Positions 42,513 through 52,578 of a stretch of 64,000 bases of DNA are shown here, piece by piece. The DNA lies in NCBI GenBank assembly GCA_903910585.1, contig CAIWAH010000190.1:24699-88698 (forward strand). The letters are read 5' to 3'. Every line of letters starts with the position of its first letter. Within the stretch, counting starts at the first letter, position 1. The notes under the pieces were generated by a model that worked only from the letters and a program-made list of their open reading frames with translations, ran no database searches and had not been told where the DNA came from. Made by a program: the position numbers and the translations under genes. The stretch comes from an uncultured Verrucomicrobiota bacterium. Its GTDB lineage: Bacteria > Verrucomicrobiota > Verrucomicrobiia > Limisphaerales > UBA9464.

Positions 42513-45029
42513 ATGGCCGCGCCCCGCACTCCGCCATTCGTGGCCGTCCTCACCGGCAACCCGAACTGCGGCAAGACCACGCTCTTCAACGCCCTGACCG
42601 GCCTGCGCGCCAAGGTCGGCAACTACGCCGGCGTCACCGTCGAGCGCAAGGAAGGCGCCATGCAGGGCGCGGCCGCGGCGCATCCGGTCACGGTGCTCGA
42701 CTTGCCCGGCACCTACTCGCTTAGCCCCCAGTCGCTCGATGAGCAGATTTCGCGCGACGTGCTGTTCCAGCGGCTGCCCGACGTGCCGGAGCCCAGCCTC
42801 GTCGTGGTGGTCGTGGATGCCTCGAATCTCCAGCGGAACCTCTATTACGCCACGCAGGTCATCGAGCTCGGCTATCCGACCTTTCTCGCGCTCAATATGG
42901 TGGACGTGGCCGAGGCCAACGGTCACGTCATTGATCTCGACAGCCTCTCCAAGGCCCTCGGCGTGCCGGTGTTTCCGCTGGTCGCCAGCGAAGGGCAGGG
43001 GCTCGCGGAGCTGCGTCAGGCCATCAACACGCTCGCGGCCAGGACGGGCACGCAGCATGTCATTCCGCGCGGTTTCAGCGAGCTGCCCGAGACCTTCGGC
43101 CGCGAGGCCCAGGCCATCGGCACGAAGCTGCAAACGCTCTTCCCGCACCGCGAACGGCTGGCCGCCGCCGAGGCGCTGCTGCTGCTGAGCGACGACAAGG
43201 TGTTTGAGTCGCATCGCGAGCTCTATCCAGCCGACCTCATGGCTGCCGTGGGAGAAGCCCGCGCCCGGTTGGAATCGGCCGGCGTGGATTGGCGAAGTGC
43301 GGCCATCGAGGCGCGTTACGCCCGGGTCTTCGCCATCCAGCAGCACGTCACCACCGAGACGTTCACGGTCCAGGAGAGCTTTTCCGACAAACTGGACCGA
43401 GTGCTCACCCATCGCGTCTGGGGACTGGTCATCTTCGTCGCGATCATGGCCGTGATGTTCCAGAGCATCTTCAGCTTCGCGGAACTGCCGATGGGCTGGA
43501 TCGAGGGCGCGGTTGAAGCGTTGGCCGGCAAGGTCAGCGCAGCGCTGGGGCCGGGCGATTTTCAGGACCTGCTGGCCAACGGCGTGATCAAGGGCGTGGG
43601 CTCGGTCGTGGTGTTCCTCCCGCAGATCTGCCTGCTGTTCCTCTTCATCGCGCTGCTGGAGGACACTGGTTACATGAGCCGCGCCGCGTTCCTGATGGAC
43701 CGCCTGATGTCACGCGTGGGCCTGCACGGCAAGAGCTTCATCCCGATGCTCTCGTCGTTTGCGTGCGCGATTCCCGGCATCATGGCCACCCGCACGATCG
43801 AGTCGCCCAAGGACCGGCTGGTGACGATCCTGGTGGCGCCGCTCATGAGCTGTTCGGCACGCTTGCCGGTTTACACCGTGCTGATCGCGGCGTGCATTCC
43901 GCAGACGAAGCTGCTCGGGTTCATCGGCCTGCCTGGCCTCACGCTGCTGGGCATGTATCTGCTCGGCATCGTCGGTGCGCTGGGCATGGCGTGGCTGTTC
44001 AAGAAGACGCTGCTCAAGGGCGAACCGCCGCCGTTGATCCTCGAACTGCCGCCCTACAAGCGTCCCGTGGCGCTGGTGATCCTGCGGCACATGTGGGACC
44101 GTTCGAAGCTGTTCCTCCGCCGCGCCGGCACGGTGATCCTGGGCATCAACATCCTGCTGTGGTTTTTGGTGACTTATCCGAAGCAAGATAGTTTAGCCGG
44201 TGATTTTCAGAATGATCGGCTTGTTGCCATCAAGGCTGTCCTCGGTGAATCAGTAAGCGCAAAGCAGTCGGCAGATGATCTTACAGCGTTATTTTTTCAT
44301 GAACGGATAGCTGATCGAGGAGGTCGCGGTAGAATCAGAGCTGACTGGCTGCGACAAATGCTGGTGGAGGCGGGCGAAGATGCGAGAATTCTGCTTAGAT
44401 CGGCCGGCTTGACGAATGCGGCCTCGGCCGTGATTCAGCGCGTTGAATGGCAAGAATCAGGAGGCATCGATCCCCTCTTGCCGTTCGATAGCCGATTCCG
44501 TTCTTGGACGTCTTACGAGTCGAAGAGCAATGCGGTCCAATTACTATCGCAACTGAAGGATAAACTCTCGGTTGTTTCCAAGGCAGAATCTGGCGCGGCT
44601 CTTCGCCATTCCTACGCCGGCCGCCTCGGCCACCTGATTGAGCCGGTTCTGCGCCCACTCGGCTTCGACTGGAAGATCGGCATCGGCGTCGTCGCTTCTT
44701 TCGCCGCGCGGGAGGTGTTCGTCAGCACCATGTCGGTCGTTTACAACGTGGGCGAGTTTGACGATTCCGACGAAGGAACCGCCAGCCTCGCAGAAACCAT
44801 GAAGGCCGAGAAACGTGCCGACGGCAGTGCGGTCTATTCCGCACTCACCGGGATCACGCTGATGGTCTTCTACGTTTTCGCGATGCAGTGCGTGAGCACC
44901 ACCGCCGTCGTCCGTCGCGAGACCAACGGCTGGAAATGGCCGCTCTTCCAGTTCGCCTACATGACCGCGCTGGCTTGGCTGCTGGCCTTTCTCACCTATC
45001 AGTGCGGAATGCTTCTCGGCTGGGATTGA
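42513..45029 (+). CDS. feoB: Ferrous iron transporter FeoB with an inserted domain
   Basis: 838 residues. The G domain has GNPNCGKTTLFN (about 15-26), the switch GVTVERKEG, DLPGTYSL and LNMVDVAEANG. The membrane part has the two gate motifs, including PMLSSFACAIPGIMATRT and the later SFAAREVFVSTM. FeoB imports Fe2+ across the inner membrane. Between VTYPK (about 557) and HSYAGRLGHLIEP (about 697) lie about 135 extra residues; in most FeoB proteins this loop is 15-60 residues. The encoding DNA is about 52% GC, against about 67% in a sampled part of the gene, so the loop looks foreign in composition. Confidence 0.95.
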   Translation: MAAPRTPPFVAVLTGNPNCGKTTLFNALTGLRAKVGNYAGVTVERKEGAMQGAAAAHPVTVLDLPGTYSLSPQSLDEQISRDVLFQRLPDVPEPSLVVVVVDASNLQRNLYYATQVIELGYPTFLALNMVDVAEANGHVIDLDSLSKALGVPVFPLVASEGQGLAELRQAINTLAARTGTQHVIPRGFSELPETFGREAQAIGTKLQTLFPHRERLAAAEALLLLSDDKVFESHRELYPADLMAAVGEARARLESAGVDWRSAAIEARYARVFAIQQHVTTETFTVQESFSDKLDRVLTHRVWGLVIFVAIMAVMFQSIFSFAELPMGWIEGAVEALAGKVSAALGPGDFQDLLANGVIKGVGSVVVFLPQICLLFLFIALLEDTGYMSRAAFLMDRLMSRVGLHGKSFIPMLSSFACAIPGIMATRTIESPKDRLVTILVAPLMSCSARLPVYTVLIAACIPQTKLLGFIGLPGLTLLGMYLLGIVGALGMAWLFKKTLLKGEPPPLILELPPYKRPVALVILRHMWDRSKLFLRRAGTVILGINILLWFLVTYPKQDSLAGDFQNDRLVAIKAVLGESVSAKQSADDLTALFFHERIADRGGRGRIRADWLRQMLVEAGEDARILLRSAGLTNAASAVIQRVEWQESGGIDPLLPFDSRFRSWTSYESKSNAVQLLSQLKDKLSVVSKAESGAALRHSYAGRLGHLIEPVLRPLGFDWKIGIGVVASFAAREVFVSTMSVVYNVGEFDDSDEGTASLAETMKAEKRADGSAVYSALTGITLMVFYVFAMQCVSTTAVVRRETNGWKWPLFQFAYMTALAWLLAFLTYQCGMLLGWD

Positions 45030-45124
45030 AGGACTTTCGCCCGTGGGATTTGGCCCGCCTTTCCTGACCGGTCGGTTCGGCTGACGGCTGAAAAGAGGCG
45101 GGGAATCGGCCCGGAAAATGGGCC

Positions 45125-45154
45125 GGCCCTGAAGGCTGGATTGCCTTCAGGGCC
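45125..45154 (-). terminator. Stem-loop terminator after the initiator tRNA gene
   Basis: A perfect 12-bp stem (GGCCCTGAAGGC / GCCTTCAGGGCC) with a six-base loop, 2 bases beyond the CCA end of the tRNA on the minus strand; CCCATTTTCC follows. It could also stop transcription coming from feoB on the other strand. Confidence 0.7.
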
Positions 45155-45156
45155 GT

Positions 45157-45233
<77 letters not shown>

Positions 45234-45360
45234 GACGAAGCGGGGCGCAAGTTAGGGAGTGCGTCGGTTGGTGCAAGACTCATTTTCGGAAATCTGGTTT
45301 TTGAGTTGGGCGGATAATGACTTCACAGCCAGCAACCTCCATGGTGCCCCTGTGCAGACA

Positions 45361-46047
45361 ATGCAGGTGATCCGGACGAGGGGCGGTGTGCGCCTCAAAC
45401 AGCACGGCGTGGTCATCAGCGAGGTCCGAGTGACCCCGGGACCGACCCACAGCATCTTCGATGTGCTCGCGGCCCTGATGGTGGCGCTGGATAACGGCGA
45501 TTCGGTTGGTCTGCTCGGATTTTCGGCCGGGGGCATGCTCGCGCCGTTGGTGGCGCTGGGTTGGCAACGGCGCTTGGTGGCGGTGGACCTCGATGCCGAG
45601 GCCTACGAAGTGTTTTGCCGAGAATGCCCGCAGTGGATTCCGCGGGTGACCTTCCATCGGGCAGAAGCTTCGACGTGGTTGCGCCGGTGCCGGTCCCGAT
45701 TTGGCTTCTTGGTAGAGGACCTTTCCGTTGCGACCCCGGCGGACGTAGTAAAGCCGGACGTCTCGTGGACCGAACTGCCGGCCCTGATTCGCCGACGCCT
45801 GCTGCCCGGGGGAACCGCGGTGTTCAACCTGCTTCCGGATCCCGTTATTCCGTGGACGAAGGCGATTCCCATGATTCGGCGGCATTTCCGCGATGCACGG
45901 CAGATTCACCTTGAGGAGTTCGAGAACCGTCTGTTGGTGGTCGGCGAGCGATTGCCCGATGCCCGCCGCTTGGGCCGCGCCGTGGACGGCCTGTTGGCGT
46001 CTCTAGGCTCGCGTCAGGCAGGTCTAACACGAGCCAGGATCGCATGA
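45361..46047 (+). CDS. Class I SAM-dependent methyltransferase/spermidine-synthase-like protein
   Basis: About 228 residues from ATG 45361, which is followed by VIRTRGGVRL; a GTG at 45259 would add 34 residues. A Rossmann pattern is visible: VGLLGFSAGGMLAPLVALG, then LVAVDLDAEAYEVF with the acidic ligand at the end of strand two, and FGFLVEDLS. It resembles the spermidine synthase/methyltransferase superfamily, but the catalytic aspartate motif of true aminopropyltransferases is not seen. Function is unknown. Confidence 0.6.
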   Translation: MQVIRTRGGVRLKQHGVVISEVRVTPGPTHSIFDVLAALMVALDNGDSVGLLGFSAGGMLAPLVALGWQRRLVAVDLDAEAYEVFCRECPQWIPRVTFHRAEASTWLRRCRSRFGFLVEDLSVATPADVVKPDVSWTELPALIRRRLLPGGTAVFNLLPDPVIPWTKAIPMIRRHFRDARQIHLEEFENRLLVVGERLPDARRLGRAVDGLLASLGSRQAGLTRARIA

Positions 46048-46127
46048 CCGCGTCCCAATCTCGGGAATAATGCCTGCGCAGAGCTGCGACAATGCCCACC
46101 GGGCTGAGATTCCATTGAGGTCCACAG

Positions 46128-47006
46128 CTAGGGCGTGTCTTCAAACTGGGATTAGTGAATAAGGCGTTGGAGTGGAATGTCTTATGAAGTTCTCGCGCCA
46201 TGGAAAAGACACTGCGTCTGAAGCTGGACGAGCCGCTGTTTAAGCGGCTTAAAAAATTAACGGGACGCCGGAAGTTTCGCTAACGATAGAGGAGGGCCCG
46301 CCTCGCGCAGGCCGTCCGCCCAAGGACGGCCGGTTAATGCTGGAGGCGATGATCTACCGCCTGCGCACCGGCTGTCCGTGGCGGGATCTCCCGTCCGAGT
46401 TCGGCCCGTGGAGTTCGGTCTACACGCGCTGGCGGCGGTGGAACCTGTCCGGGCTTTGGGCTGGCGTGCTTGATCTGCTCGCCGAAAATGGCCGCGGCTC
46501 GCTGCGTCCGCTGGACGCGACCCATGTGAAAGTCCATCAGGACGCCGCCAATCCGGCCGGAGGCCAGGCGGAACAGTCGATCGGACGCACCAAGGGCGGC
46601 CTCAACACCAAGCTCACGGCCTTGGTCGATCTCCATGGCAGAGCGTTGCAGCTGACTCTGGCCGCGGGCAATCGAGCCGACGTGAAGGCCGCAGAACAGA
46701 TATGGCCTCCGGCGGGCAAACGGATCGTCGGGGACAAAGGCTATGACTCCGACGCGTTCCGCCATGCCATGGCGGACGCCGGCGTGAACACCACCATCCC
46801 GTCATGCTCCAACCGCAAACGGCCGGCACCGTTTCAACGCGGCCACTATCGCCTCCGCCACCGCGTCGAAAACTTCTTCCAGCGGATCAAACGCTGGCGC
46901 GCCATCGCCACTCGCTATGACAATCTGGACATCAACTTCCTCGCCTCCGTCCAGCTTGTAGCCGTTCTCGACTGGCTCACCTTCCCAGTTTGAAGACACG
47001 CCCTAG
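46128..47006 (+). mobile_element. IS5-superfamily insertion sequence (IS427/ISL2-like)
   Basis: An 879-base element with perfect terminal inverted repeats of 24 bases: CTAGGGCGTGTCTTCAAACT and four more at the left, and the exact complement at the right end 46983-47006. If CTAG is the duplicated target, the repeats proper are 20 bases starting GGCGTGTC. It carries one DDE transposase. Perfect ends suggest recent insertion. The 80 bases to its left and the 163 to its right, up to the next gene, show no interrupted gene. Confidence 0.9.
46337..46993 (+). CDS. IS5-family DDE transposase
   Basis: 218 residues. The N-terminal part reads YRLRTGCPWRDLPSEFG and WSSVYTRWRRW. The DDE triad is in LRPLDATHVKVH, IVGDKGYDSDAFR and RHRVENFFQRIKRWRAIATRY. 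It ends 10 bases inside the right terminal repeat. The upstream frame is open back to 46253 (EEGPPRAGRPPKDGR), while a separate short reading frame starts with ATG at 46200 and runs through six A residues at 46251-46256. A -1 shift there would join the two into one transposase. Confidence 0.88.
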   Translation: MLEAMIYRLRTGCPWRDLPSEFGPWSSVYTRWRRWNLSGLWAGVLDLLAENGRGSLRPLDATHVKVHQDAANPAGGQAEQSIGRTKGGLNTKLTALVDLHGRALQLTLAAGNRADVKAAEQIWPPAGKRIVGDKGYDSDAFRHAMADAGVNTTIPSCSNRKRPAPFQRGHYRLRHRVENFFQRIKRWRAIATRYDNLDINFLASVQLVAVLDWLTFPV

Positions 47007-47169
47007 TGTTGGCGAGTTGCAGTAATGTTCCGATGACTTAACCCGATTGGCTGCTTGCTTCACTGCTGACTTTGCTGCTGAAAGGGGAGATTCCGCACTC
47101 TATAGACTCCCGGACAGCCCCGGAAAGTTGATTGATTACGGAGGCATTCCCGGTAGTCCATCGGCGCGC

Positions 47170-48771
47170 ATGAAATTCCCCTGTTTGGCGGCCTCGCTTT
47201 CGCTGGCGTTGGCTGCGTCCGCCCAGCAAACGCAGACCGCCACGACCGGTTCGGCGGGCATCTTCCGCGGTGACAACTTCCTGCCGCCGGAAACGTCGTT
47301 CCGGAAAGTGGTGCTCGACGAGGACAGGACGGTTGGCGGCGAATTGAAGGACACGCTGGTGGATCCCATGGAGCTGGCCGTCGCCAAGGACGGGCGGGTG
47401 TTTCTGGCCGAGCGCAAGGGCGTCATCAAGATGATCAAGCCCGGCGCCACCGAGGCGGTGGTGATCGGCACGTTGCCGGTCTTCGGCGGCCTGGAGGAAG
47501 GCATGCTGGGCATCACCCTTGACCCGAAGTTCGACCAGAATGGCTGGATCTACGTGAACCATTCGCTGCCGGAGACCGGCAACGACGGCCGCGGCAAGTC
47601 GGGCATCATCCGCGTGTCGCGCCTCACGCTGAAGGGCGACGCGCTGGACCTGTCCACGCAGGTGACGGTGATCGACATCCCCGTGCAGCGGGAGCAGTGC
47701 TGCCACGTGGGCGGCTCGCTGGCCTTCGACGCGGAGGGCAACCTCTACGTGTCGGTCGGTGACAACACGAACCCCTTCGATTCCGATGGCTATTCGCCGA
47801 ACGATCCGCGGCCCGGCCGTTATCCGTGGGACGCCCAGCGCTCCGCCGCGAACGCGAACGATCTCACGGGCAAAATCCTCCGGGTGAAGCCCAAGGCTGC
47901 GGGCGGCTACGACATCCCGGCCGGAAACCTGTTCAAGCCGGGCACGGCTGGCACGAAGCCGGAGGTCTATGTGATGGGCAACCGCAATCCGTTCCGCATC
48001 GCCTTGGACCAGAAGACCGGCTTCCTCTACTGGGGCGAGGTCGGTCCGGACGCCGGCGGCCCCAATGAGCAGCGCGGTCCGGCCGGTCACGACGAGGTGA
48101 ACCAGGCCCGGGGCCCGGGTTTCTTCGGCTGGCCGCTGTTCGTCGCCAACAACAAGCCCTACGCGCCGGTGGACTATGTAGCCCGCCAAAAGCACGAGGA
48201 TGCGCGCCGGGCCTACGACGAGGCCAACAAGAAGCGGAACGAGGCGAAGAAAGCGGGCAAACCGGAAGCGGAATGGCCCGCCTTGCCCGCCAAGCCCGAG
48301 CCGTGGATGGCGGCGGACTTCAAGCCGGTCTTCCACGATGCGGCCAACCCGGTGAATGACTCGCCCAACAACACCGGCATCAGGAACCTGCCGCCCGCGC
48401 AGCCGGCCTTCATCTACTATCCGGCGTCGGCCTCGACCAAGTTCCCGGTGGTGGGTTCCGGCGGCCGCACGGCGATGGCGGGCCCGGTGTATTACTTCGA
48501 CGAGAACCTGAAATCGGCCCACAAGCTGCCGAAGGAGCTCGATCACACGCTGTTCATCTACGAGTGGACGCGCGACTGGATCATCGCGGTGAAGCTGGAT
48601 GAGCAGAACAACATCGCGAAGATGCAGCGGTTCATGCCCGGGACGAAGTTCAAGCGCCCGATGGACCTTGAGCTGGGGCCGGACGGCTGCCTTTACCTGA
48701 TCGAGTTCGGCACGAACTGGGGCGACAACAAGGATTCCAAGATCGTGCGCCTCGAATACACCGGCCAGTGA
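47170..48771 (+). CDS. Secreted PQQ-dependent sugar dehydrogenase-like beta-propeller protein
   Basis: 533 residues from ATG 47170, with a signal peptide (LAASLSLALAASAQ). The propeller repeats of the GSDH/sorbosone dehydrogenase type are visible: DPMELAVAKDGRVFLAERKG, GLEEGMLGITLDPKF, HVGGSLAFDAEGNLYVSVGD and GNRNPFRIALD. The C-terminal FKRPMDLELGPDGCLYLIEFG closes the propeller. An Ala/Lys/Glu-rich helix insert lies at about 340-375. It probably oxidises sugars in the periplasm. A related gene is cut by the right edge of the window. Confidence 0.85.
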   Translation: MKFPCLAASLSLALAASAQQTQTATTGSAGIFRGDNFLPPETSFRKVVLDEDRTVGGELKDTLVDPMELAVAKDGRVFLAERKGVIKMIKPGATEAVVIGTLPVFGGLEEGMLGITLDPKFDQNGWIYVNHSLPETGNDGRGKSGIIRVSRLTLKGDALDLSTQVTVIDIPVQREQCCHVGGSLAFDAEGNLYVSVGDNTNPFDSDGYSPNDPRPGRYPWDAQRSAANANDLTGKILRVKPKAAGGYDIPAGNLFKPGTAGTKPEVYVMGNRNPFRIALDQKTGFLYWGEVGPDAGGPNEQRGPAGHDEVNQARGPGFFGWPLFVANNKPYAPVDYVARQKHEDARRAYDEANKKRNEAKKAGKPEAEWPALPAKPEPWMAADFKPVFHDAANPVNDSPNNTGIRNLPPAQPAFIYYPASASTKFPVVGSGGRTAMAGPVYYFDENLKSAHKLPKELDHTLFIYEWTRDWIIAVKLDEQNNIAKMQRFMPGTKFKRPMDLELGPDGCLYLIEFGTNWGDNKDSKIVRLEYTGQ

Positions 48772-48795
48772 GCGGGCCGGACGGCAACAAACGGA

Positions 48796-48827
48796 AAAGG
48801 CGCGGGGCTGAAGCCCGCGCCTTTTTT
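48796..48827. terminator. Bidirectional terminator
   Basis: An 11-bp stem AAAGGCGCGGG / CCCGCGCCTTT with a seven-base loop, followed by T residues on the plus strand and preceded by A residues. It lies between the convergent propeller gene and infA and can serve both. Confidence 0.85.
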
Positions 48828-48846
48828 CCGGTCCGAAGGGGTCCGT

Positions 48847-49062
48847 TCAGCGGAGCCGCCAGGTGATCCGGCCCTTGTTCAGGTCGTAGGGGGACATCTC
48901 CATCTTGACACGGTCGCCCACAGTCAGGCGGACCCAGCGCTTGCGCATTTTGCCGCAGATCGTCGCCAGGACGAGGTGCTTGTTGTCGAGCTGGACGCGG
49001 AACATGGTCGCGGGGAGGACGGTGTGGACGGTGCCTTCGACTTCGATGTGCGATTCTTTCAT
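48847..49062 (-). CDS. infA: Translation initiation factor IF-1
   Basis: 71 residues: [37 protein letters not shown] and [20 protein letters not shown], the OB-fold of IF-1 complete to the RIxxR-like end. It blocks the A site during initiation. It is a single gene between a terminator and lepA, divergent from lepA. Confidence 0.96.
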   Translation of the reverse strand: MKESHIEVEGTVHTVLPATMFRVQLDNKHLVLATICGKMRKRWVRLTVGDRVKMEMSPYDLNKGRITWRLR

Positions 49063-49495
49063 GACGTTGCGGTGGCCGGCCGAAGCCTGCGGCGGACGGT
49101 TCCGGAACGGTTTTGGGCCGGGTTCCATCCGCGGGAAGTTCCTGCGGGCTGGCGACTGGCCCCGCACGGGCGGGGGGACACGGTGACGGAAACCGTGAGC
49201 GGAATTGCTGAGTCGGAAGACCGAGGAGACTGCCGGAGGCGTCATCATCCCCGGATTCGTTTTCCGGGCAATGGCTATTCCGCCGAAAGTAAGGCCGCGG
49301 TTGCACTTGGATTTCCCGTTCCACCGGTGCCTGGGCGGGGCATTCGGCGGGGCAGGGCGGGAGGCGGCCAGTCTGCACTGGGCGTTTGAGGGCATCGCCT
49401 TCCGCGATTTCGCCCTTCCCGAAACGGGCTTCGCCGTTATCTTGCGCCGGCTTTTCCGCCGCGTCGGACACCGTTCCGGCGCGGCCCTTTGATCC
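49063..49495. other. Intergenic region between infA and lepA
   Basis: 433 bases between two divergent translation genes. Reading frames here do not resemble proteins. It should hold promoters for both genes; none could be placed with confidence. Confidence 0.5.
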
Positions 49496-51289
<1,794 letters not shown>

Positions 51290-51348
51290 GGCACCGGGCA
51301 AGGGTGGTTTTGAACCGCCGCGCCGGTTTCCGGTCCATTTCCCGCCGC

Positions 51349-52557
51349 ATGTATCTGTTCCGCTGGCTCACGTCCCGCACCGTCCGCAAGGCCGGTGAAC
51401 TGGCCGACATCGTCAAAAAGATCCTGAACCACCAGCGGGACCGCCTGAGCGCCGAGGCGATCAGCGTGGTGGAAACGGCCCTCCGTGAATTCCACGCGCT
51501 CCTGCGCAGTGGGGCGGATTCGGCGGCGATCAAGGCGGCGATGGCCTTGCTGGAGAAGACGGCCAACGAGCAGTTGAAGGCCTATCCGAATGCCGGCATC
51601 CGGGAGAACCTCGTGATGTTCCTGGAGATCGCGATCCTCATCGTCGGCAGCCGGGCGTTCCTGATCCAGCCGATGGTGATTCCCACCGGTTCGGCCCAGC
51701 CGACTCTTTGGGGCGTTACGTATCAGGACCTGCGGGATCAACCGGCGGTGGATGTTCCGTCACTTCCCGTGCGGATCTGGGAACGGTGGATCCACGGCGC
51801 CAGCTACTACCATTTCACCGCCAAACAGGACTGCCAGCTCACCGGCTGGCAGGAGAAGCCCACGACGGTGTTTCCGTTTGTCAAAAAGCAGTCGTTGCGC
51901 ACCACGGCGGGGGAGATTGTGGTCTGGTTCCCGCCCGATGATTTTCCGCGGCAATTGGGAATTTTCGACGAGTCCAGACGCGCAATCAAAAAGGTCTCCT
52001 TCAAGGCGGGCGAAGACATTGTGAAATGCCGCGTCGTGACGGGTGACCACCTGTTCGTCGAACGCATTACCTACAATTTCCGCCGGCCGCATCGCGGGGA
52101 GACGATCGTCTTCCGTTCCGAACATCATCCCGGGATGACGTGGGATACCCACTACATCAAGCGGCTCGTGGCGTTGGGCGGGGAGAAGGTGCGGATCGGT
52201 GATGATCGCCACACCTACATCGACGGCCGCCGGCTGACAACCAACGACCACGGGTTCCAGAACGTCTTTGGCTTCGATCCCGCAAAGAAGGCGCAGTCCG
52301 ACCACTATTCCGGCCATGTGAATGGCAAGGTTTGGCAGGAAACTACCGGATTTACCGGACCCACGCCGAACTTTCCGGACGAAACAACGGAGGTGCAGGT
52401 CCGCCCGAATCACTACCTCTGTTTCGGCGACAACACGATGAACAGCGCCGATTCCCGTTACTGGGGCGAGCCCGACTTCCCACAGGAACGCGTCATCGGC
52501 AAGTCGTGCTTCGTGTTCTGGCCGTTCACCAAGCGCTTTGGCTGGGGCCAGAAGTGA
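51349..52557 (+). CDS. lepB: Signal peptidase I
   Basis: About 402 residues from ATG 51349; a GTG at 51304 is possible. A membrane segment at about 83-105 precedes the catalytic serine S115 in IPTGSAQPTLWG; the catalytic lysine is K271 in YIKRLVALGGEKV; CFGDNTMNSADSRYWG is box E. Signal peptidase I cuts signal peptides in the periplasm. The usual SxM motif is S-A here, a change of the methionine next to the nucleophile. The protein has long insertions between the Ser and Lys boxes, as in other Verrucomicrobiota (from memory). Confidence 0.9.
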   Translation: MYLFRWLTSRTVRKAGELADIVKKILNHQRDRLSAEAISVVETALREFHALLRSGADSAAIKAAMALLEKTANEQLKAYPNAGIRENLVMFLEIAILIVGSRAFLIQPMVIPTGSAQPTLWGVTYQDLRDQPAVDVPSLPVRIWERWIHGASYYHFTAKQDCQLTGWQEKPTTVFPFVKKQSLRTTAGEIVVWFPPDDFPRQLGIFDESRRAIKKVSFKAGEDIVKCRVVTGDHLFVERITYNFRRPHRGETIVFRSEHHPGMTWDTHYIKRLVALGGEKVRIGDDRHTYIDGRRLTTNDHGFQNVFGFDPAKKAQSDHYSGHVNGKVWQETTGFTGPTPNFPDETTEVQVRPNHYLCFGDNTMNSADSRYWGEPDFPQERVIGKSCFVFWPFTKRFGWGQK

Positions 52558-52578
52558 GCCGCGGACGGCGTCTGCAGG

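Noticed and set aside
46200..46283. The 27-codon frame at the start of the IS element as an independent gene
   Set aside because: It lies within the element between the left end and the transposase and ends just after an A6 run; more likely the first part of the transposase.
47038..48546. A 502-codon open frame opposite the sugar dehydrogenase-like gene
   Set aside because: Composition is that of reversed GC-rich codons; the plus-strand gene has a signal peptide and propeller motifs.
49205..49492. A 95-codon frame between infA and lepA
   Set aside because: No family features, no clear ribosome site, and it would fill the promoter region of lepA.
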